Positions 21,242 to 32,068 of a stretch of 64,000 nucleotides of DNA are shown here, one piece after another. The DNA is from Mixia osmundae IAM 14324 (Eukaryota; Basidiomycota; Mixiomycetes; Mixiales; Mixiaceae), in NCBI RefSeq assembly GCF_000708205.1, contig NW_014575550.1, positions 248,001 to 312,000 of the forward strand, in the 5' to 3' direction. Each line of letters begins with the position of its first letter. Positions within the stretch are counted from its first letter, which is position 1. The position numbers and the translations under genes were made by a program. The notes beneath the pieces are model-generated. The model saw nothing but the letters and a program-made list of their open reading frames with translations, was not told the origin of the DNA and did not search any database.

Positions 21242-22600
21242 TCATTCCCAGATCAAGGCGGTCGATCCGTCTCTGCTTTGCACAACCTGGGCGCTCATGC
21301 TTGTAGCTGTCGGGGCTTTGGTTGTTCGAGGCGCATTTTGCTTGGCGCGGGCTGCATCGACAGACTTGTATTGGTCTCTCATCTTCTCGCGTTCTAGCTC
21401 GCGCTTGTGTGCAGCCAGTCGTGCCAGTCGTTCGTCTTCTGCTGCCTGCTTGTCTGCTCTCACCGCTGCAGCCTTTTTGGCGTTCTGCCTTTGCTTCTTG
21501 CTTGCGATGCTGGTGCTAGTGCTGCTCATGTTCTGTGTAGATTTGCTAATCACTGCCGAAGCAGCTGGGGTGATGTGGTCGACTGAGAATTCAGAGGAGA
21601 GGGAAGATCCCATCGCTCCGGCACCACCTAGCTCTGCCGCAAGGAATGAGTCACATGTCTGACCTTGATGTGCATGTGACTGACTTGCACGGCCCTTTTT
21701 GCCAATGACGGCCCAATCTTCGTCTGGCTGCATATGAGCTGAGCTGCGATTGATCTCGCGCTGGAGCTGCATAGCAAGCGCCTCGTCTGTCTCGAGCGAG
21801 CTTGTCCCATCCGAGGGGGTCGATGCCTCGAGATCTGCCAAGACGTAAGAGGAGCCGGACAAGGGCGAGTCGAGCAGATTTGTCGGCAGCTGCGACGCAA
21901 CAGAGGATGTCGCGCGCCCTGAAACCACGCCGTTGCCGTCCAACAGAGCTTGCGCGGTCACAGGCACGATCGTCGCGGATGAGGAGGCTTGACGTTTGTG
22001 CGCGTTCAGTGTGGCCTTGGGAGCTTTCGATGCACCCGGAATGTTTGTTTGCTCAGTCTTGCGTGTCTTGGGGGTCTTGACGGGCCCTGTCGCCGTGCGC
22101 GCGTTTGGCTGAACGCCAAGCGGTTGCGCGCCTGGTACGCTAGGAGTAGATCGGCCTAGCTTGCCAGATTTGGATTTTGACGTCGCCTGAGAAGAGACAG
22201 AGGGAGCGTCGGTCGACTCTGGCATCAGTGCGGGATCCAGCATGTCGTCAAGACCGGCCCTGACATAGGCAGGATGCGCCTGTATGGGCTTCTGCTTCTT
22301 GCTTGCCGTACTCGCCACCGACGCGGATCGGGCAGCCGGTGCTGATTGATGCTGCTTCACAGAGGGCATCTGCTTCGTCAAGCTGCCAGCTGACCATGCT
22401 AGCGTGCCAGCCGGTGCAGTCTGTAGTTGCTGTGCGCTGTCTGTGACTACATCAGCCGGCTTGCGCTTCTTTCTTGACTTTGTCGATGATGTCTTGGCTC
22501 GTGGGTCTTGTTTGCTCGTATAGTATGAGTAGCTCGCCCAGCCGACGATGACGACGAGCGAGGCTGAGATGGGCAGCCATGCCTGAGCAAGCGAGCTCAT
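21242..22600 (-). CDS. single-span membrane protein with coiled-coil tail, unknown
   Basis: Single exon of 452 residues. The N-terminus MSSLAQAWLPISASLVVIVG forms one membrane span (about residues 7-28), followed by a basic stretch (SRKKRKPAD) and a long low-complexity Ser/Ala/Thr-rich region. A short conserved-looking block, EDWAVIGKKGR, lies near residue 305. The last 110 residues are a charged coiled coil (KKQRQNAKKAAAVRADKQ and the following stretch), ending STALIWE. No enzyme family recognised. Probable ER or mitochondrial outer-membrane tether or adaptor, by architecture only. Confidence 0.7.
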   Translation of the reverse strand: MSSLAQAWLPISASLVVIVGWASYSYYTSKQDPRAKTSSTKSRKKRKPADVVTDSAQQLQTAPAGTLAWSAGSLTKQMPSVKQHQSAPAARSASVASTASKKQKPIQAHPAYVRAGLDDMLDPALMPESTDAPSVSSQATSKSKSGKLGRSTPSVPGAQPLGVQPNARTATGPVKTPKTRKTEQTNIPGASKAPKATLNAHKRQASSSATIVPVTAQALLDGNGVVSGRATSSVASQLPTNLLDSPLSGSSYVLADLEASTPSDGTSSLETDEALAMQLQREINRSSAHMQPDEDWAVIGKKGRASQSHAHQGQTCDSFLAAELGGAGAMGSSLSSEFSVDHITPAASAVISKSTQNMSSTSTSIASKKQRQNAKKAAAVRADKQAAEDERLARLAAHKRELEREKMRDQYKSVDAARAKQNAPRTTKAPTATSMSAQVVQSRDGSTALIWE

Positions 22601-22906
22601 GCCGAGGAGCGAGATGCAAGGGCAATGAGGTTCCTGACGCCGCCAGGTGTGTTACCGAGCAATGGCTCGCACGAGCACCGCCGATCTGACCGTCCTGGCG
22701 ACTTGGGCAGCTCCTATCAGTCGCTTCTGTCAGGTCCGGTCGACTCTGGCCACAGATCTGGTCGTCAAGCTGCCGCCGTGGGTGGACTGGCTCGTGCGTG
22801 CACTCGTCGCGACAACAGCGCGAGGGACAAAGGCGGCAAGCTCAGAGAGAGGGCAACCAGGGCGGACAGGCACTATCTCGCTCGGCTGTGACGACGGTGA
22901 ACGGTG
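22601..22906. promoter_or_regulatory. divergent intergenic region
   Basis: About 306 bp between the starts of the coiled-coil membrane protein (minus) and the F-BAR protein (plus). It must hold both promoters; I recognise no specific binding site. Short open frames here are not supported. Confidence 0.4.
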
Positions 22907-25843
22907 ATGGCACAGCAAGGCCACTCTCGCTACTTCAACGGTAGCTCAGGCGCAGCGCAGTCAAGGTCATTCGCTGGCCAGGGCGTAAGCTCTCCTGCAC
23001 AGCCATCAGCACGAGACAGCGACCCGTACGAGCAGAGCAGGGCCATGAGCAGCTACAACAGATCGGGATCGCCCCAGTCTGCTGGCAATGCCTCACGTCT
23101 GACCGGCGGCTACTCCCAGCAAGCCAATCCGAGTGCACAGCAGGCCAGAAATCCGTACGAGACCGGCCAGCCAGGCCAGAGACAGTCGTACTTGTCTCAG
23201 CAACCACTACAGCAGCCACAACAGTCCGCTCAGACAAGACGCCAGAGCTATATCACGCCGGGCACAGTCGGGCAGGAGCCAGACGAGGATGTGGAGCCTG
23301 ACAGACGGCGACGGTCTCACTCTCAGCGGCCTGAAGAGGCAGACGAGCCTACCATCGGAGGAGCAGGGTCCGAAGCAGAAGATGAGTTCTGCAACTCCTT
23401 CTGGGACGACAAAGGCTTCGAGACCGTCCTCGCCCGTAACAAGTCGGGAACGCGTGCGCTCGATGATCTCGCGCGCTTCTACAAAGAAAGGTGTGCTATG
23501 TCTTGCTATGCACAGTGCCGCGCTGATATTGCTGATCTCGACAGAGCGAGCATCGAAGAAGACTACTCAAAGCGTCTCACAAAGCTAGCACGCTTCACTC
23601 TTGGCAGGGACGAGGTCGCTCAAACAAAGGCCGCTAACGACCGGGTTCGCTACGAGATGGACGCCTCGGCTCGAGTACATGGCGAGCTCGCTAGATGGAT
23701 CAGGAGCTCGCTCGAGAGCAAAGTGCGCGAATTTGATGCTATTCGGGAGCAAAAGCGCAAAAATGTAAGCTCATGCGTACGCTCTGAGGGTCTCGCTGAC
23801 GGGATCCTCCCTTGCTCAGCCCCAGAGCTCCATTGAACGTGCTTACAAAGCAAAACGATCGCACGAAGACTATGTTGCACACGCGAAGGAGAAGTACAAG
23901 AAGGATTGCATCGCCATCAGCAGCTTGACAGCCCAGTCAAGTCTCAGTCGTCCCAAGGATTACGACAAAGTTGCCACACGCCTCGAGAAGGCTCAGCAGA
24001 CTGTTGCAGGCAACGAACGCGACTATAAGACCTATCTAGGCGCACTCAAAGATACCTCTGCCAAATGGAACGTTGAATGGAAGGCCTTCTGCGACCTCAC
24101 CCAGGACCTTGAAGAGGAGCGCCTCGACTTCATACGCAACTCTATCTGGGACTATGCCAATGGCGTCAGCTTGATCTGTGTCAGTGACGACGAGTCGTGC
24201 GAGAACATGCGCCAATCGCTTGAGTCTTGTGATACTGCTCGGGACATCGCCGCCTTTGTGCAGCAGGCGAGAACGAGCAGTTCCGTCATCGGTATGTCTG
24301 CTTGCAGGTTCTTGTCAAGCTCAGTTGACACAGTCGCATAGATCCGCCCGAGTACGTAGACTATGGACGTGGACAGTACGATCCGCCCGCATCAAGAATG
24401 AGAATTGCGCGCTTCCCTCGATCGAGCGGCAAATCACCTTTAGCCGCTAGCGATGCGCTTGCGGTTTTGACAGAAGTCGTCAGACGTGGCGATGATGCCG
24501 CCAAGATTGCTCCTCCGCCCACCGATTCGGGCAGTCGACCGCCTTCTGGTCTAGACAACCCCATTCGTACGCCCGACCTGGCAGGAGACGGGCCACGCAC
24601 AAGCAGCTATGCCGACAAGTCAAGGGCTGACACGCCCGGCGCCTCCCCTGTCCGCGAGGTTGCTACGAACCAATTTGCTGCTGACGATGTGGCTCGGCCT
24701 CCCTCGCGAGGCGCCAATGTTGCTGCAAGCTCGAGTCAGACGAACCCTTTTGCCAATCTAGTTAGACCACCTTCGCGAAATGCGCAGACAGAGGTGAAGC
24801 CTAATCGTTACAGTCAGCCAGTCGATTCGTCAGCCAAGTGGGGTAATGCCACGTTGAGTTCAGCTCAGCGAGATTCCGTCCGAGCAGCTACGAAAGATTC
24901 GACTTCGAGATCTCGACGCAATAGTGCAGCTTCCGCAGGTCCCCCTCTCGAATTTGCCGCTCGGGCACCATCGCCATCAAGCAAAGAGGAAGTGCTGGAA
25001 GATCCCCTCGTAAAGGCCTTGGCAGACTTGCGCAGTCCCAGTGCTGGCACTGGCTTCAAGACCTCTACTGCCAGCCGGAATTCAATATACGCGCCTTCCG
25101 GCAGCGTTGCGGGCGGAACAGTGCGCAGACCGCTGTCCCGCGGCCCGGGATCAATCAGCAATTCGCCTGCCCAGTCTACGCAAGCACAAATGCAAGCTCA
25201 GGCTCGGCAGTCTTACGGTGCCCCGGCTAGTATGTCTGCACGAGACGAAGCACCTTTGTCTGGGCCCGTTGCAGCTATGATGTACCGACCCGAATCGCCA
25301 GCAAAAGGCGTCAGCGCAGAGGTGCTCGGCTCTTACGGGCAATCGCTGCCCGGCGAGCATCGCGAGAGGCGCATGTCGAATGCTTCACGACCGGGCTCTC
25401 GCATGTCCGATCGGAATTACGGCAGCGATATGGGTCACGAGGGCAGACGGTCTCAGGTCGGCTACGCTCAGCCCGGCCAGATCTTCCACCACTCGCAGCC
25501 CTCACAGGGAAGCTCGGTCGGCTTTGCCGGAGTGGGCACGGTCTCTAATCAGTATGGCCAATCGCCGGTGCAGCATCCTCAAGCTTCGCCTGGGCGGAAC
25601 CAAGCTCAAGCACGTCAAGGTCAATACGTCGGACCGCCGCCTGGCGCATACGGCGGCTCGCCGCAGCAGCCGGAGATGGTTACCCGACCTTCGCAAGGCT
25701 CGCAGAGTAGTCATAGCTATCAACGGCCGATCAAGCAGGAATCGCCCGGCCCAGCACCCGCAACTGCGTCGGCGCTCTACCCTCAGACACAAGCACAGCA
25801 GTACCAAGCGCAGTATCAGGCGCAGCAAGAGGCCCAACGTCTT

Positions 25844-25882
<39 letters not shown>

Positions 25883-26544
25883 CATCATCAGCAGCAGCAG
25901 CAGCAGTCTGTGCAGCGCAGACAATCGACTTACAGCGACACTGCTACCCCGCGCGCGTCACAGCAGTTGCCGGGTGCGTACCAGATTCAGCCACAAGCTG
26001 GCTATGGGCAAGATCGACCGATGTCGTACTCGCAGCCTACGCGAGGTCCTCAAGTGGCTGCAGCCCAGGCTGGCTATGCGCCTCAGACGTCCTATTCCGG
26101 CCCCACACGTGTCAACGGAGCGCCGCAGCAGCCGCAGCAGCAAGCGTACACTCAGCCAGCTCCAGCGCAAGCACCTCAACCGATGCAGGCTGCACCTCCC
26201 CAGAACATGCCTGCTCCCACAGGACAATACACCGAGACTGGTCATCCTATTCTCTTTCACGGTAAGCTTCTGCCATGCCTTTGCCGGGCACGCTGATACT
26301 GCATGCATAGTGCAAGCGCTCTATGACTATGCTGCAACCATCGAGGAAGAATTCAGCTTCACACAGGGCGACGTCATTGCAGTCTGGGCAACTTCCGACG
26401 ACGGCTGGTGGAGCGGCGAGCTACTCGACGAAGACCGTCGGAGGATCGGCGGGCCGCTGTTCCCTTCGAATTTTGTCAGGTGCGTTGACATGGACATGTC
26501 GAGTTGCTTTGCTGAGTTAGCAGATCGACAGTCTCTTGTCGTAA
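22907..26544 (+). CDS. F-BAR and SH3 cytokinesis protein (Cdc15/Imp2/Hof1 family)
   Basis: Links membrane, formins and myosin at the contractile ring. The ATG is at 22907 (MAQQGHSRYF). A disordered Gln/Ser-rich N-terminus (about 160 residues), longer than in yeast, precedes the F-BAR domain: FCNSFWDDKGFETVLARNKS, IEEDYSKRLTKLARF, SIERAYKAKRSHEDY and WNVEWKAFCDLTQDLEEERL. After DPPEYVDYGRGQYDPP comes a very long disordered linker with a polyglutamine tract. The C-terminal SH3 reads VQALYDYAATIEEEFSFTQG, DDGWWSGEL and FPSNFVSLLS. At least five introns are used; the last join is best with the acceptor at GATCGACAG, stopping at 26544 right after the SH3. An overlapping 423-codon frame (25380-26651) is a shadow of the repeat-rich linker. 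Confidence 0.9.
25844..25906 (+). repeat. CAG/CAT trinucleotide repeat (polyQ-His-polyQ)
   Basis: Run of CAG codons interrupted by three CAT codons, encoding polyglutamine around a His3 patch in the disordered linker of the F-BAR protein. Such tracts are length-variable between strains. Confidence 0.95.
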
Positions 26545-26585
26545 CACTGCTGTGCGATTGTACTATGCACCGATATCTGCCCCAG

Positions 26586-27324
26586 TCATCTTGCCCACGG
26601 TGCTCGCGGTGCCGCTGCAAACGCGCGGCCGCCGATATATGCCGGCTGTGAAGCGACACTGGGCATTACCGCCGACTGCTCGAGTACGAAGCGCGGCGCG
26701 TCTGCAGGCAGACACGCCGGCAGGGTGAGGATGCCATGGAAACCCTCTCTAGCAGTGGGTGTCTGCCAGTCGCGTAGAACCATCGGCAATATCCTCATCG
26801 CCTCCTGAGGCGTTTGTATAGTCTCATGGCCTTTTCGAAGCAATAGGCGCTCTTTACACACCTAATGAGAGCATGAGCACGAGTCTGCTCTCTGGACATG
26901 ACGGACCTACATCCTGAGGTGTCGAAAAGACGATGGCAAGGACGGACACATTGAGGCGGGCGGCAATCGAGACGAAAGGCTTGCGCTGCTTGATATCAAA
27001 ATTCTGCCTGTCTATGATGACCGAGAGTCCTTGAGAGAGATAGAGCTCGGCCATAGCCTCACACGACCGCCTGTCGCCGAGCACATCCTGACAGATTCGC
27101 TTATACTGAGGATATCGTGAGACTATGCCGTCCGCTAGCGTAGACTTGCCGCTTCCGATGACACCGCACAGCACAAGCATCTGCTGCTGCCGAGCCTGTT
27201 CATGGCCGTGCGCTGCGAGTATCGGTAGGTCCATGGGGCCCCCAAGTTGCGGTCTTTTGCGAATATCAAGGTCAACTTTTGTTGACATCTCCAGCAACAT
27301 CGATACATCATCAGTCGTCGTCAT
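26586..27324 (-). CDS. polynucleotide-kinase-like P-loop ATPase
   Basis: P-loop enzyme resembling the kinase domain of PNKP and the N-terminal domain of plant aprataxin-like proteins. MLVLCGVIGSGKSTLADGIV carries the Walker A motif, CQDVLGDRRSCEAMAELYL the substrate loop, and GLSVIIDRQNFDIKQRKPF the Walker B-like strand. A 49-nt intron joins VFSTPQDV to CKERLLLRKGHETIQTP. There is no phosphatase or HIT domain, so it would be a stand-alone kinase, possibly acting on nucleic-acid 5' ends. The first in-frame ATG is at 27324, only 23 bp from the ATG of the divergent prephenate dehydrogenase gene; ATGs at 27300, 27288, 27234 and 27180 are alternatives. Its 3' end is 42 bp from that of the F-BAR gene. 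Confidence 0.75.
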
Positions 27325-27347
27325 CTGTCCGAGTTCGGCCGCCAGGA
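27325..27347. promoter_or_regulatory. very short divergent spacer between two start codons
   Basis: Only 23 bp separate the outermost possible start of the P-loop kinase (minus) from the first ATG of prephenate dehydrogenase (plus). The promoters must overlap transcribed or coding sequence, or the kinase starts at an internal ATG. Confidence 0.5.
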
Positions 27348-28910
27348 ATGAACCTACCAGCACTCAGGGATGTCCAGGTGGGCATCATCGGTATGGGAGA
27401 GATGGGCAAGATGTACGCTCGCCAGCTTGCCAAGGCGGGTCACGTCGATAGGTCGGTCCCTGTCCATCAGGCTCACTCCAGCTATGCTCAGGCAAGCAAT
27501 CCAGGATCAACGTCTGTGATCGACCAGAGCGCTATGAGACCCTCGCAAAGGAAATGCAAGGTCCGCAACGCTGTGCTATCCTGCTTTCTTGGCTGAAAGC
27601 AGCGCAGGTCAAGGCCTGAGCGTCATGAAAGACGGCCATCACGTTGCTCGTACATCCGACTTTATCATCTATTCTGTAGAGGCAGAGTTCATCAACTCTG
27701 TCGTTGCTCAGTATGGCCCTTGTGAGCGCCCCGGCTAGGCGCTTGTAGCGCACGCTCACATGACGCGCGCAGCGAGCAAGATTGGAGCTATCGTTGCTGG
27801 TCAGACATCCGTCAAGGCACCGGAGCGAGCGGCCTTCGAGGCCCATCTGCCTCAGGATGTCAGCATTGTCTCGGTGCATTCGCTGCACGGCCCAAGCGTG
27901 CCGTCAGAGGGCCAGGCGCTCGTGCGTATCGAGGCCGCGTTCTGACTGTCCAGCCTAATCAGCGCAGCAGATCATCATACAGCACAGAGGTACAGAGGCA
28001 CATCGCCAGCTCGTCGAAGATATAATGGCGCCCCTCAAGTCTCGTCACGTTCATCTCTCTTACGAAGATCACGATCTTGTCACGGCCAACACGCAAGCTG
28101 TCACGCATGCCGCCTTCCTGAGGTGAATAGCTCTCCGCTCCTCTCTTCCTACAATGATGCTGAGATCGTAGCAGTATGGGCACCGCTTGGAACAATATGG
28201 GCAGATTTCCGTGGCAGACAGGCCGCTACATCGGCGGTATAGAGGTTGCCAAGATCAACATCGCCCTCCGCATTTACGGTCAAAAGTGGCACGTCTACGC
28301 CGGTCTGGCGATCCTCAATCCTGCCGCTCAGCATCAGATACGACAATATGCTAAGAGTGCCAGCGATTTGTTCAAGCTCATGATAGAGGAGCGCGTGCCG
28401 GAGCTTCGAGAACGCATCTTTCGAGCCAGAGACTACATTTTCCCTCCTGACAACGCTGCAGCCCGGCCGCTCTTCTTGTCAGACACCGTCTTCGACCAGT
28501 TTGCAATCGGATCAAAGACGAGCGGCTACACCCCGCCTCTGAATTCGCATCTTAGCCTGCTCGCCATGGTTGACTGCTGGCAGCAACTCAAGATTCAACC
28601 CTTCAAGCATCTCGAGCTCGCAGCCACGCCCGTCTTCCGTCTCTGGTTCGGCGTCGTCGAATATCTCTTCCGGGATGAGGCCCGTCTCGAGCAGGCGATC
28701 CAGGCAGGAGCTAAAGCAAAGACTCATGCTTCCGATGACTGTGAATTCGTCGTAGCCGCGCGCGGTTGGTCGCAATGCGTCGACTTTCAGTCATTCAGCT
28801 GGTATCAGCATCGCTTTGAAGAAACGAGCAACTTCTTTGCTGGCATGATAGAAGAGAGCAATCTGCAAGGTGCCAACATGCTCAAAGAAATACTCTCGCA
28901 GCGCCCCTAA
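27348..28910 (+). CDS. TYR1: prephenate dehydrogenase
   Basis: NADP-dependent enzyme converting prephenate to 4-hydroxyphenylpyruvate in tyrosine synthesis. The start MNLPALRDVQVGIIGMGEMG contains the Rossmann GxGxxG. Following exons read HVARTSDFIIYSVEAEFINS, SKIGAIVAGQTSVKAPE and VSIVSVHSLHGPSVPSEGQA, then an exon with HLSYEDHDLVTANTQAVTHA, and the large last exon from TAWNNMGRFPWQTGRYIGG to LKEILSQRP. About six exons with short introns. Order and blocks match fungal Tyr1 closely; there is no fused chorismate mutase domain and no clear ACT domain beyond the usual fungal C-terminal region. The small exon around 27500-27600 was not joined with certainty. Confidence 0.9.
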
Positions 28911-29509
28911 ATGATCAAAACTTTGCATCTGTACACACTCTTGCTTGTTGTGACCTCTTTGCAAGCCCGTCTGGACCTGTGAATCTCTAGCAGATGAGCG
29001 CGCTGAACACGAAGCGAGACAAAGGACAGTTCAGTGGTAAGATTTAGGTAGCGAGTTTTTTCGTCATGCCTCAAGAGCCGATTCGCACGCAAGCGTACTA
29101 GTCCAGCCCTCGCCACGATGCGGCCAAATGCACTCGAGATCATCAGGAAAGGACTGAGGGTGACCCATCGATGAAGCAGACTGACCTTGCAGCATTTGCA
29201 GGCGATTTTCTCGATTTGTTGGGTTGACCAGCGTTTGCGCGATTGGGAAAAAAAATTCGCGTCCCTTCAAATTCTGGACGCGTCGCAGATCAACAACGGC
29301 CGCTCCTTTGTTCGCTCGTCACAGACACAAAGCTTGGCACTGGACAGAACGCTGCCTCCTGAGCGTCTGACGGCACGATAGCAGCAATCTACACGCCCGT
29401 ACAGAGCAGCCCATCTTGACACCAGCTCAGATCTTGCTTTGATCTCCTGAACGCGATACAGGCGACAAAGACACGCGGTCGCAGGAGGGACGACATACGA
29501 TTGAGACAT
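28911..29509 (-). CDS. possible small multi-intron gene, unknown
   Basis: Low-confidence reading of an otherwise empty 790-bp stretch. From the ATG at 29507-29509 (MSQS), short GT-AG introns join pieces reading RSKQDLSWCQDGLLCTG, EAAFCPVPSFVSVTSEQRSG, QFEGTRIFFPNRANAGQPNK and PFLMISSAFGRIVARAGLVR. The joins keep one frame and the product looks protein-like, but I recognise no family and the end is unsure. It could equally be untranslated spacer between TYR1 and the Fus1-like gene. Confidence 0.3.
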
Positions 29510-29700
29510 ATCATAACACGCTCGCTATAGTACACATCCTACACCAAGATCACACTGATCTACATAGAGTCACCTTGACATCACGAAGGAGTCAGAAATC
29601 CAACAGGAACGATCTCGCGCGGTTGTCTCCCTTCAGGCACACGCTACATTGTCCAGCCCACTAAGCACTCCTCGGTGCATTCATTGACCTTGCGCTCTCG

Positions 29701-31912
29701 ATGACCTTTGACGGTGAACCATCTGGTATGGCGAGACGACGACGATCCATCTCTGGCGCGCTAAATGCTCGCGCTCATAAGCCTGACGGAGATCAGGGCG
29801 TCTTCTTTGCAGGCGCGAAGCGTCACGTCATTCAGCCTAGAGCAGCCGCACATCACCCGAAGAAGCATGCTAGTCATGCATTGCTCATGAAGGACGCGAA
29901 GCTGTCATCAGACACAAAAAAGGCGAACAAAGGCGTCAACAGCAAAGCCGAATTGGCCGGCCTCGCAAAGACGCTGACCGATGCTTCGGGATCAAAGGCC
30001 GTCGACAAGTCTGCAAACTCGAAAGGCAAGACCAATGCAGTCACTCCCGACAGCAAAGCAGTTCGAGCAGACGCGGCCGCTGCTGCCAGCTCGTCAAGCG
30101 CGACCTCTGCGCGCGCTGCCGCCGCCGCCGCCGCCACTACTACTTCTCGCAAGTCTTCGTTAGCATTGAGCCGGATAGTACTGACGCGAGAACATCATAG
30201 GTCGTCGTCGCACCTCAGCGTCGAGCTCAGCTGCGGCTGCTGTTTCTTCAGCCTCTGACGCTGGAAATGACAATAGCGACAATGATGCAGCCACACTATC
30301 TGCGACGACCGCAGCGACTCGTACAAGCGCGGTTGCAGCTTCGCCCCTGACAAGTGCTGCACTCGCACGAGGCACAGCTGGCAGTGCCAGCACGGTCGGT
30401 CTCCCCACGACCGCAACCGCGGCCGGCGCGGCAGGCGGCACAGGCTCGAGCCATTCATCAGGCATCTCGACGGGTGGCATCGTCGCCATCGCTGTCGTGT
30501 GCTCTGTCCTTGGTCTCATCGCAGTCGGATTGATCGCCCGGCAGCTCTTGCATCGCAGACAGCGCAGACGCGGTGGCCTGCTCGCTGCAAGCGGCTCATC
30601 GCCGAAGAAAGGCGCAATGATCCGACTCGGCAGCGCAGGCTCTGGCTCAACCGGCTCAAACGAGAAGAAAGGTTACAGACGCAACGGAGATGACGATGAC
30701 GAGCTGTTCGGTGCCATGGACGCCAACGCGCTCGGCAACCGCGAACTCAAAGATGACGCTTTCAACGAGAAGTTCAGTGGCGCGGCGTCCGAGCAGGGCG
30801 GCATGGCTGGGATGGGTGCTCCCCTCGGCATGGGTGGCAATGCAGGCAACAATATGGGCTCTAATAGCTCGCCTTATTCCGCAGTCAGACATATGTCGAA
30901 CTCATCTTCGTCTGCCAACGGGCACCCCTCGTCACGCACTCTGCTCGCTAACGGCGCCTTGCCGCCACCCGTGTCGAACGCCGGACAAGGCGTGCGTCAG
31001 AGCTACAGCAATACGATGATGTCTGCGCCTGCCGTACCCGGCATGAACGCGCTCTACAGTCAGCCCGGACAACAGCAAGCACAGTCAGCAAGGAGCGCAG
31101 AAGAGGGCCCTTTCGCCGATCCAGAGTTTGCAGGCAAAGTCTTTGTCGTCCGCAGAACTTTCGAACCTTCGTTGCCCGACGAGCTGATCATCTTCGTAAG
31201 TCCCTAACACATCAGTCCTTGCATCCAAATTGACTGCTTCGACGTGACAGCCTGGTGATCGCATTGAGATCCTCATGGGATACGATGATGGCTGGTGCCT
31301 GGGCGAGAACCTTGACAGCGGCAACCCGCCTTTCCAGCGCGGCGTGTTCCCTCGGGACTGTGTCGAGGAAGATCCCAGTCAAGCTCATCTTGCACGACAT
31401 GCGCCGGGCTCAGTCGCAGTGGGAGCGCCGGGACCGCGTCAGTCGCAGCTCAACGGAGACGGTCAAGCACCCCAGATCCAAGTCTCTGGACCCCAGGACG
31501 TCAACAGACTCAGCGTGGCCGGCAACAAACCAGCGCGACGGACGAGCTCTCTCATTGCGAGCCGCGACGCCGAGCTGTTCATGGCCCTCGGCGAGGTGCT
31601 CGAAAAGGATCGTCAGTAAACGGCGATGATTTGACAGTGTCGTTCATCACCCACAGCCGTGCACATCACGACGCTCACTGGTCTGCGCCAGTACCTGCGC
31701 AGTTCAACGAGCACCTCAAAGACCTTGCGACTCGTTCTTGCGGCTGGCGGTCCTGCGACGAGGGTCAGCTGGATCTCGACCTTGAACGCGTCGCGGAGGC
31801 ATACAGCCAGCAGCGTAAGAACCATCTCATGCCAACGACATATACCGCACTCTTGTACAATCCTGATTATTCGCATCCACTGAGGCCGTTCGGCTATAGA
31901 GTTGCGTTATAG
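29701..31912 (+). CDS. Fus1-like single-span membrane protein with cytoplasmic SH3
   Basis: Starts at 29701 (MTFDGEPSGMARRRRSI). A long Ala/Ser/Thr-rich region follows, likely O-glycosylated and interrupted by one intron near 30155-30225. It leads to one membrane span (GGIVAIAVVCSVLGLIAVGL) and a basic stop-transfer sequence. A disordered cytosolic linker precedes an SH3 domain: FVVRRTFEPSLPDELIIF, a GTAAGT intron, PGDRIEILMGYDDGWCLGEN and GVFPRDCVEED. This order equals yeast Fus1, a cell-fusion or polarity protein. Stopping in exon 3 gives an end at 31619 (EVLEKDRQ). A 41-nt intron (donor GTAAAC) would extend it in frame to 31912 with a conserved-looking tail (YTALLYNPDYSHPLRPFGY). No signal peptide is obvious at the N-terminus. 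Confidence 0.75.
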
Positions 31913-32068
31913 CGAGCGAGATGAGCGCTGAACGCTGAGCCTCATACGCGGCGCGCGTTAGATCGATAAGCCTGTTTCTCTCTCTCTGCCTTTCTCGGGC
32001 TCCGTGGTCTCTGGGCGATCGGGCGAACGGCCACCAAGCATGCGACTGCTTGACAGGGCTACTTAGCA

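Noticed and set aside
25380-26651. 423-codon frame with polyserine, overlapping the F-BAR gene
   Set aside because: Out-of-phase reading of the CAG-rich linker; the F-BAR/SH3 frame carries the homology.
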